A stretch of DNA of 40,635 bases, taken from contig MEDY01000287.1 in NCBI GenBank assembly GCA_001724265.1, positions 1 through 40,635 of the forward strand. The letters run 5' to 3'. The notes beneath the pieces are model-generated. The model saw only the letters and a program-made list of their open reading frames with translations. It was not told the origin of the DNA and did no database searches. This document shows positions 30,634-39,140 of the stretch, in pieces. The stretch is from Rhizaria sp. SCN 62-66. Taxonomy: Eukaryota; Rhizaria, unplaced. The translations under genes were made by a program, and so were the position numbers. How positions within the stretch are numbered: position 1 is the stretch's first letter; every line of letters begins with the position of its first letter.

Positions 30634-32014
30634 CAGCGTTGCGTGAGGGCCCCGCTGGTGGATCTGACTGTGAGAGGAGACAGATCAGCGCGCAAGAGCA
30701 GATGGCGAGAGACAGAGAGTGCAGAGAGAGAGAGAGAAGAAGTGACGATTGTGCGAAGCGTGAGAAGGGAGATTAACGGCGATAAAAGTGTGCACGTGCA
30801 AATATTAGTGTGTGTTTTTAGCGAAAAAAGAGTGTGACAGTGACGCCGACCATTGGTGGAAGGCGTGCACTGAGAAGCAGCGATGCGCGCTTCTGCAAAG
30901 GGTGATCTGAGAATGACGTGAGCGAAGTCCGTCCGGAGTATGTACGATGCGATATCATGCTTGAATGCATAGAAACCACACACACGATCTGAAGACTTAA
31001 AGTTCTACAGCATGAATTGCTTTTCTCCCCTTTGATGCTTATACTGAAGCCAGAAAGTGAGGCCAGAATATTTGTGGTCCGAAGTAGTGGCCTGACTCCT
31101 GGTTCCCGGCACAAATTGGAGCAAAAGTCGTCGTGAAAGGCGCCAATAGACGCACAATTAAGCATTAATGGCGGAAAACTCGTTAAATTTCTTGGATCCA
31201 AGTCAGATTCTCCGACTGTCGCTTTGCTCTTGCACGCAGAACAGAACCACGTGGTCGACCCCAAGCAGACTGCAAACGCGCCCATCGCCTAATGGCTTAC
31301 GGTGAAACCGCGAATCTTCGCATTAACTCCGCGTATATTATCAAAACGCATACAAGTATTGATTTATTCAATCGGAATCACTATCAATATGATTCATAAA
31401 ATTTCGAATGAATTGTAGCAATTTTCATGTCAGAAACCTCAAAGATAATTCTTGAAGCTCGGCCGTCAAGAAAAGCAACGCTTGTTCATCTCAGCGGCGA
31501 AGCAAAGTCTTGGGGAAGTTACCGATTTGAACAAGGTCGCTTCAAATGGTATGTGCCCGGATGAATCGCTGTGGGGACGGACAGGAGCGATCGTTGAAGT
31601 CGGATTTTCGAGTGAATATCTTTGCTTATCCCGTGATCTGATTTAGTGTCATCCGACTTCGTGTGTTTTCCTGTTTGGTTCGAGTTCGTGATGCACGTCG
31701 ACGGATGATATCCCCGAGAATACTTCATCCGAAGCGACTGACAACCACAACCCCGACTATGCTCAAGAATCATCGCATATACCCGCTTCAATTGATTCAG
31801 ATAGCGATGCAGTTCTCTGTCTTTGTATAATCGATTTATTGTGCCATGAAAATTCACTTTTCTTTACTTAACGCCTCTTTTGTCTCCGTAAAGCCCTTGA
31901 TCTTCGCTCACAACCACTCGTGCCACGTTCTTGCCTCGCTCTGCCCTCGCCTCCCACTCGCTCGCAGAACTGGCCTGCTAGATCCCGCTCCGTTGATCCC
32001 CCGCGACAGCCCCC
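30634..32014. promoter_or_regulatory. Divergent intergenic region, VIT1-like / glutaminase
   Basis: 1.38 kb holding the promoters of both neighbours. An A/G-rich stretch (30690-30760) lies in the VIT1-like leader. A C/T-rich stretch ending in CTCGCTCGCAG at about 31960-31970 precedes the glutaminase ATG and could be a 5'-UTR splice acceptor. A 155-codon minus-strand open frame (31285-30818) has a W-x-C-x-x-C motif but no convincing family. I call no gene here. Confidence 0.45.
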
Positions 32015-35000
32015 ATGCAGTCCCCCAGTACCCCCTGGGACGCTGACGGGCCTGCCGTCGACTTCGGCAAGGCCCCATCTGGCGCGCAGTTCAACGCCGC
32101 CGCCGTCGGGTCCGCCTCGCGCCGCGACGCTGCGAGCGGCACGTACCAGGACGCCGTGCGCGCCGCCGTGGCCTCCCTCTTTACGCAGCTTGCCGAGGGC
32201 ACGCCCCCCGCGGTGTCCCCGCGCCGCGTGCTGGCGCACCTGACCCGTCTGGGCCTGCTGGAAGACGATCCGCGCGCGCGGCACACCATGACAGCCCTCC
32301 GCGCCGCGCAGGCCCCCCTGACTCAAGACGCCCTGCTCGCCGTCGTGCGGACCGACTTCACCGTGCTCAAGCTGCTCGTCGGCGACGTTGCCGTGGCCGA
32401 CTTCCCCGCCTTCACGCGCCGCGTCGAAGCGCTCTTCCACTGGGCCGCGCGCGACGCCAGCGGTAACGTCGCGACGTATATCCCCCAACTGGCCAAAGTC
32501 GACCCTGAACAGTGGGGGCTCGCCGTGTGCACGGTCGACGGCCAGCGCGCGCGCTTTGGCGACGCCGCGACGTACTTTTGCGTGCAGTCCTGCTCCAAGC
32601 CCGTCACGTACATGGCCGTGGCGGAGGAGCGCGGCGGCCGCGAGCTGCATCGGTTCGTCGGCCGCGAGCCCTCGGGCCGCGGGTTCAACGAGCGCGTGCT
32701 CCTGCCCGGCGGCAAGCCGCACAACCCGATGATCAACTCCGGCGCGATCATGACGATGTCGCTGTTCGAGCCCGCGCGCGACGAGTCGGCGCGCTTCGAC
32801 GCGCTCCTCGCCCTGTGGTCGCGCCTCGCGGGCGGCGTGCACCGGATCACCTTCGACAACGCGACGTACCTTTCGGAGCGCGCCACGGCGGACCGCAACT
32901 TCTCGCTGGCGTACATGATGCGCGAGGAGGGTGCGTTTGCCGACGGCAGCAAGATGAAAGAAGCGCTGCAGCTCTACTTCATGGCGTGCTCCATCGAGGC
33001 CACGTGCGAAGTTATGGCCTTGGTCGCGGCGACGCTGGCCAACGGCGGCGTGCATCCTCTGACCGGCGACCGGATCTTTTCCCCGCCCGTTGTCCAGGCC
33101 TGTCTGTCGCTGCTGCTCAGCTGCGGCATGTATGACGCCTCCGGTGAGCACGCCTTCAAGGTCGGCTTCCCGTCCAAGTCCGGCGTCTCGGGCGTCCTCA
33201 TGACCATCGTGCCCGGGCGCCTCGGCTTTGCGTCCTGGGCGCCGCGCCTCGACCGGCTCGGCAACAGCGTTCGCGGCAGCCGCTTCTGCCGCGCGTTTAG
33301 CGAGCGCTTCGACTTCCAGCGCTTCCGTAGGCTCACCTGGCCGCGGCCCGTCATGAGCGCCGTCGCCCTCGCAAACGGCACCACAACCGCCAGCGGGTCC
33401 TCGTTAGTGTACGCCGGCTCCGCTGCCAGTCAATCCTCTTCCTCGGCTTCCGCCGCGGCCGCCGCGATTGGCGGCGTGACCGCCGTGGCGGCGCTGGTCG
33501 GCGCGCTGCACAGTCACGGTCACCACGGCCACGGTCGCGGTCACGGGTATAGGCTGCACGGGTCCGGAGCGGCAGTGCGCCGCAGTCGCCGCCGCATCAC
33601 GACTGCTGCTTCTGCTGCGACCAAAACCGGCGCTGGCGGCGTTGCGCTGCCGCCGCGCCGGGGCAGCGCGTCGTCGAGTGCCGGGGACTGCGCCGGCCCT
33701 GGCTCCGACCCCTGCTCTGACGACGTCGACGATGACGGGTGCGACGACACGACTAACGCGGACACCAACGCCGTTGACGTTACCGCGTGCGCCGCTATCG
33801 CCGCGGCCAACGGCAACGGCAACGTGGAGAGCTGCGACGAAGACGACGACGACGACGATGACGAGGCGGGTGTTGCGTGCGCGGCCGAGCTCGAGGCCCG
33901 CGCGCGCACCGCCGCCGAGGAGGCGTCGCTGCTGTTGTGGACGGGCGCGGCCGACAACGACGCGCTGCTCATCCGCCTCGCCGCTGCGCGCGGCGCGCGC
34001 GTGGACGCCGCCGACTACGACGGACGCACCGCCCTGCACCGCGCCGCCGCCGCAGGCCACGCCGGCGCCGCCGAGGAGCTGCTGCGGCTGGGCGGCGCCG
34101 CGGCGGCCGCGCGGGACGCCCGGGGCGAGACGCCTGCCGACGCCGCGCGCCGCCGCGGGTTCGTGGCGCTCGCGCAGAGGCTCGATGAGGCCGCCGCCGA
34201 GGCGGCCGCGGAGGCGTCCGCGAGCAACAGTAACGCCAACGCTAACAACAACAACACGACAAGTACCTCAGAACCCGTGACCGCGAGTTCAAGTGCGGCT
34301 GTGAGCGCGAGTGCAATAAATGCGATGAAGGCGATGAGCTGCCACCCCGCCGACGCCGCCTGCGCTGCGGTCACGTTGGCTCCCGAAGAGGCCCTCGCCG
34401 CGCGGCTGCGACAGGCGCTCGACCAAGAAGGCTGCGGCGGCGTGCCGCTGGGCCGGCTGCTGCGCGTGCTTGCCCGCTCCGGCCTGGCCGCGGGCGGACT
34501 GCCGCAGCGCGTGCTCCGGGCCGCGCGCGCTGCGGGCGCCGTATGGGATGTCCCCGCCGCGGCCCCCACCCATAATGCGCCGGCGGGGGCGGCCGTCATC
34601 GCGGACGAGTGGCAGACACTGCTGTCGACGCCGGGCGGCGCGGAGGCGCTTGACCGGTGCGCGCTGTCGCCCGCTGCCATCGCCGCCGTCGTCGCCGTCG
34701 CGCCAGAAGGCATCGCCGCGCTGGCAGGGTCGGCCGCGGTGCCCGACTGGCCAGCCTTCGCGTCCACCACGGAGCGGCTCGTCGAAGCGGTCGACTTGCA
34801 GACGGAGCGCCACACCGCCGCGGCGGCCGCCGCGCGCGCGCACCGCGGCAGCGTTAGCACTAGCAACAACGACAGCAGCTGCGGCGGCAACAGCGCGGCG
34901 CACGTGCCGGTGGACGACGACGACGACGACGCGGCTGCGGCGGTGCACGGCTCTCCGCTCAACCTCGCGGCCACGCTCGACGGGCGCGCGCTGGGGAGCT

Positions 35001-38000
35001 CCGCATTCGGCCCGCTGCCCGCCGCCGCCGGCAGCCTCCTCGCCCCCGGGGCCGGCGCGAGAGGCGGCGGCCCGGGCGCGGTCGCGGTCGCGGCGCTGCG
35101 GCTGGGAGCGCTTGCGACGGGACACGCCGCGACACCGTTTTTGCCCACCGCGCGCGCCAGCGCCGTGGCCGCGGCGGCACTGGCCGCGCAAGACCTCACT
35201 CTGGCCACGTCTGGTGCGTCACAGACACTGGGCGGTGACGCGTCGCCGCTGCGTGCGCCCGCATTCATTCCCGCGCGCTCGCTCCTGCGCAGCGCCAGCA
35301 ACAGCAACTTCAACAGCAGCAATCTGAACAACACGCTTGCTGCTGCTGCTGCGAGCTCCAACTCCAACACTGCGACTGCTGATGTTGTTGTTGCCGGCAC
35401 CGAGATTGTCGACGGACTGAGCGAGAGCGACCGCGACGACGCCCCGCAGCGCCGGCGCAAGGGCTCGTTGTCTGCGCTGGCCGAGGTGACGCCGTTGGGC
35501 ACACACCAGGTCGCGTTTCGGCCGCCGCGCCGCACGCGCGCGCGCGCGACGGGGCGCGTAGGCAGGCTTGCGCGCATCCGCAGCCAGCGCCCCGGCGCCG
35601 ACGACGACGCTGGCGTGGACGGCGACGGGTTCGCTGGCGACGGCATCGCCGGTCGTGGGCCCGACGGCGACGGCGACGGCGACGACGATGATAATGACGA
35701 TGATGACGGCGAGGAGCACGGCTCCGTATCTGCGTCTGACTACGAAGACTATAGTGAGCCGATGCTGCCGCCGTCCGCCGCCGTCGCCGCGTCGGTCCCC
35801 GTGGCCGCGGACGCGCTCGCTGCCATCCCGGAGGCCTCGCCCACCGACAGCACAGCAGCCGCAGACTTCAACACGGCCGCTCTTGCCACTGCCACTGCCA
35901 CTGCAACCGCGACCGCGACTGGGAGTGCGACTGGGAGTGATGCGCCGCTGCTGCTGCTGCCTTTGCCCGGTGCGGCCGTGTCGCCCGTTGTTAGGCTCGC
36001 GGCCGCCGCGCCCGGGCCCACATCCGCCGCGGCCGCCGCCGCGCTCCACACCGAGGTTACTGCGCCGCTCACTCAGTCCCTCTCTGCGCACAAGGCCCAG
36101 CAGCACGGCGGCGACACCGACGCGCAGCTGGGCCTGGGCGTGAGCGTGGTGACCGTGAGCGGACAGCAGCTCACGGTCCCTCCGCGGCCACTGGGCGCCG
36201 GCGCCGCGCCGCGCGTGGCGGCCCCGCCGCGCTGGCCGCTGCGCAGCCTCTCGCTGCTGGCGCTCTATGTCTCCGCGGCGGAGCTGCTGGGCCCGCGCGC
36301 CGTGCACCGCCGCGTCGGCCGCGAGCCCTCCGGTCGCGGTGTGTTCGACCTGTGCCTCGACCACCGCATGCGCCCGCACAACCCGTTCCTCAGCACGGGC
36401 GGCATCGTCTGCTCGGCGCTGCTCTGTGGCGCGCTTGCGCTCGACCCGGCTGCCGCGCTGTCCGCCGCCTCGCCCTCCGCCGCGCACTTGCCGGGCGGCC
36501 CGGGGTTACGGCTGTCGGCGCGGTCAGTCGCGGCGCACGCGGCCGCACGCGTCGCCGCCTGCCAGGGCCCCGGCGCCAGCGCGCTCGCCGCGCTCCTCCG
36601 CTTGCCGCTCACCGACTCTGGCTCCTCTAACTCTGGCTTTTGTTTTGTGACTGCGGCTGCGGCGACTGCGGCGACGGCTGCGAGCTCAGCCCACAGCCTC
36701 GGCATCGTGCCCGCCGGCGCGACGACGCTGGGCGAAGTGCTGGCGCTGCGCGCGCTGTCACTGCTGCGCGTGGCGGCCGACGTGGACGCGCAGGCCGAGG
36801 GCGTTGCGCAGTGCGACGCTGCGGCCGCCAGCGCACGCGCGCCCCCGTGTTCCTGCGTGTCGGCCGAGTTCAGCCTCGAGCTCGAGTACGGCGCTGTCGC
36901 CGCGCCGCTGCTCTATGTGCTCGCACTGCTTCACGGAATGACCGCCGGCGCGATCCCCGCCGCGTTTTCCGCCGCCGCCGCCGCCTCCGCTGCGACAACA
37001 CCGACTGACGCCGCGAGTACGCATGCGTATGCGCAGGATCCTTCAGTGTGCGGTCCGCACAACCCGCGCGCGGCCGCCGGTGTGTCGCGCGAAGCCCTGG
37101 CCGCAATGCGCAGCGCGTCTGACCGCGACTACTGCCTGGCATTCATGGTCAAGGACGCGGGGTCGATGCCGCCGTCGGTGCGCGCGCACAGGGACGTGCG
37201 CAGTCTGCTGCTGCTCGTCCGCATTATCAGTGCTCTTGAGGCAGACACGGACTCGGGCGCGAACCTCGCCGCCACGCTCGCCAACGGAGGTATGTCGTTG
37301 AGAGCACCTCTCGCCTTAACATCGCTGTTGAATGTGTGTTAACGTTAACGGTCTGTATACTTTAATCTCATCAAATCTCATCAACTTCCATTTCCTTATC
37401 TCTTGTTTGTCGCTTTGCAGGCGTGAACCCCGTGACGCAGCTGCGCGTGGTGTCCGAGACGACAGTGCGGCCGACTCTGGCGCTCATGTCGTCCTGCGGC
37501 GCCGCCACTGCCTCCGGCGAGTTTGCCTTCCACGTCGGTCTCCCGGTCAAAACCTCTCTCCATGGCGCGCTCATCACCGTCTCCCCGGGCCTGTTCGGCG
37601 TATGCACCTACGCCCAGGACGGCAGTCTCTGCGAGTCCAACTCCAACGCCAACAGCAGCGGCGGCGACGACGACGGTGACGCTCACGGCAGCGGCGGCGG
37701 CGGCGGCAAGCCCAGCGGGCGTGCGGACACGAGCGCGGTGACCTCTCCCGCGGCCGCGCCGGGCATGCGCTTTAGCCACACGTTCGCGCGCACTTTCTCG
37801 CTGCACTGCTTCGCGCTGGCCGCGACGGCGCAGGGCCAGAGCGCCGTGCGCGACCCGCGCCGCGGCCGCGGCTATCGGCGCGGGCTCGTCCTGCGGCTGC
37901 TGCTGGCGGCCGGCCGCGGCGACCTCTTCGCTGTGCAGTCTGCGCTGGCCGCGCGGGTGAGCGTGGACGCGCACGATGACGCGGGCCGCTCCGCGCTGCA

Positions 38001-38301
38001 CGTGGCCGCCGAGAACGGCCGCTCTGCAGTCGTCGACGCGCTGCTCGCGTGGGGCGCCAACCCCGCCGTGCGCGACGACAGCGGGGAGACGCCTGCCGAC
38101 GCCACGGCGCGCGCGCTGCGGCAGGCCTCCGCTGCCACTGCAACCGCAGCCGCCGATGTGGCTGTGGAGAGCAGTGGCAGTAATAACGGCGCAGGACATG
38201 GCGGTGCGCGCGATACGCTGGCCAAGGCGCGCGAGCTTGTGCTGCGCCGTTTCCGTGATCTTGCGCACAAGACAGCCAGTGTCCCCGCGCGCAAAGCATA
38301 A
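32015..38301 (+). CDS. Duplicated glutaminase-ankyrin protein (active unit fused to pseudoenzyme unit), two exons
   Basis: Glutaminase hydrolyses glutamine to glutamate and ammonia. Exon 1 (32015-37289) and exon 2 (37421-38301) join in phase 1 to give 2051 residues; an in-frame TGA at 31994-31996 supports the ATG. Unit 1 has a helical, EF-hand-like N-domain (about 45-150), a glutaminase domain (about 150-445) and ankyrin repeats (about 640-720), the architecture of animal kidney-type GLS. Its active residues align with human GLS at nearly matching spacing: Tyr155, Ser192 and Lys195 (QSCSKP), Asn241, Glu288, Asn295, Tyr321, Tyr373, Val391. Unit 2 repeats all three parts: N-domain about 790-930, glutaminase about 1375-1910, ankyrin about 1913-1985. 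Its Ser is kept (Ser1411) but Lys becomes Leu1414, Asn becomes Ser1460, and the other catalytic positions are changed. Disordered acidic, His-rich and Ala-rich linkers separate the parts. No clear mitochondrial presequence is seen. Confidence 0.92.
32135..34180 (+). repeat. Internal duplication, unit 1 (catalytic)
   Basis: N-domain (VSPRRVLAHLTRLGLL, VADFPAF), glutaminase (HRFVGREPSG, PHNPMINSGAI, AATLANGGV, SGEHAFKVG) and ankyrin (GRTALHRAAAAGHA, GETPADAA) segments. Each has a counterpart in unit 2 in the same order. No intron. Confidence 0.85.
34380..38130 (+). repeat. Internal duplication, unit 2 (degenerate)
   Basis: Counterparts of unit 1: VPLGRLLRVLARSGL, VPDWPAF, HRRVGREPSG, PHNPFLSTGGI, AATLANGGV (split by the intron), SGEFAFHVG, GRSALHVAAENGRS and GETPADAT. 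It is stretched by Asn/Ala/Asp-rich insertions, especially at about 35280-36110. Confidence 0.85.
37290..37420 (+). other. Intron of the duplicated glutaminase gene (131 bases)
   Basis: Donor GGAG|GTATGT at 37290; acceptor TCGCTTTGCAG ending at 37420. AT-rich against a GC-rich gene. Splicing restores ANGG-VNPVT, the same sequence context as the uninterrupted ANGG-VHPLT of unit 1. Reading through adds 18 residues, then a stop at 37340-37342. Confidence 0.9.
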
Positions 38302-39140
38302 GATAGATAAAACATGCGTTGATTGATGCGATTGCTCTACCCTTGCTGTTATACCGTGTCCTCACTCACACAAAGTGTTATCTCGGACAATCGTTGTCTT
38401 TCATTTTTTGAATATATTACAACACTGCTACTTATTTTGCCAAAGAAATTACTCATGCAAATACATTTATCTTGATAAGCTTCCTCTTAAAACTTACACA
38501 TGCATGATCTTACGTACGCTTCGTCATGGTCACGCGTACTGATACCGGTTTGCCGCTCCCGAGAATACCAGTGGACATCGCAAAGTATGCAAAAGTAGGA
38601 AATATAAGCCGATTTTTTATTGGTTGAAATCGTCACTGTCAAACGTGAGAAGCAACTGCATGAGTCATGGACATAACCTTGGGGATCAATCAACCGGCAA
38701 GGCGAGCGTCACAGACCAACACAAATGCAATTCACGATGTAGCTTAAACATTATAAGTTGTGTTTGCTTTTAAAGAAACGACTTGTTGATTCACAAGCAA
38801 AATATGAACGCATTAGTGACACTGGCCGTGTCAAGATGCGATCATACGGATAAAAAACAAAAGAGAGTATTATGCATACAGCTTGTCCTCCATGTCAAGT
38901 TGCGATCTTATGCGAGCAAGCGCTAAAGAGATCATAACCAGGCATATTCAACACAGAGCTGCACTAAGATGCATCATAACCAAGCCAAAATACGTCACCA
39001 AGTGGGCGCAAAGCTAGTTTGTGAGCAAGCGTAGAAAACACCACGCCAGTGTGTGAAAGAAACGAAAAAGGGTGAGATAAACAAAGCTAAATGCGAAACG
39101 TTGCAACAACGCGCACTAGTTGTGTTCAAAGAGTTTTTAA
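38302..39140. other. Convergent intergenic region, glutaminase / P-type ATPase
   Basis: 839 AT-rich bases between two stop codons, holding both 3' UTRs. No gene seen. A degenerate direct repeat lies at 38829-38985 and is listed separately. Confidence 0.55.
38829..38985. repeat. Degenerate short direct repeats
   Basis: TGTCAAGATGCGATCATA (38829-38846) recurs as TGTCAAGTTGCGATCTTA (38893-38910), 16 of 18 identical, 64 bases apart. Related pieces follow: GATCATAACCA at about 38930 and AAGATGCATCATAACCA at about 38967. It looks like an eroded tandem array. Confidence 0.45.

Noticed and set aside
31868-33151. 427-codon minus-strand open frame
   Set aside because: Antisense to glutaminase unit 1, whose sense product is unmistakable.
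34015-35646. 543-codon minus-strand open frame
   Set aside because: Antisense to the duplicated glutaminase gene; Ala/Ser/Arg-rich shadow with no motif.
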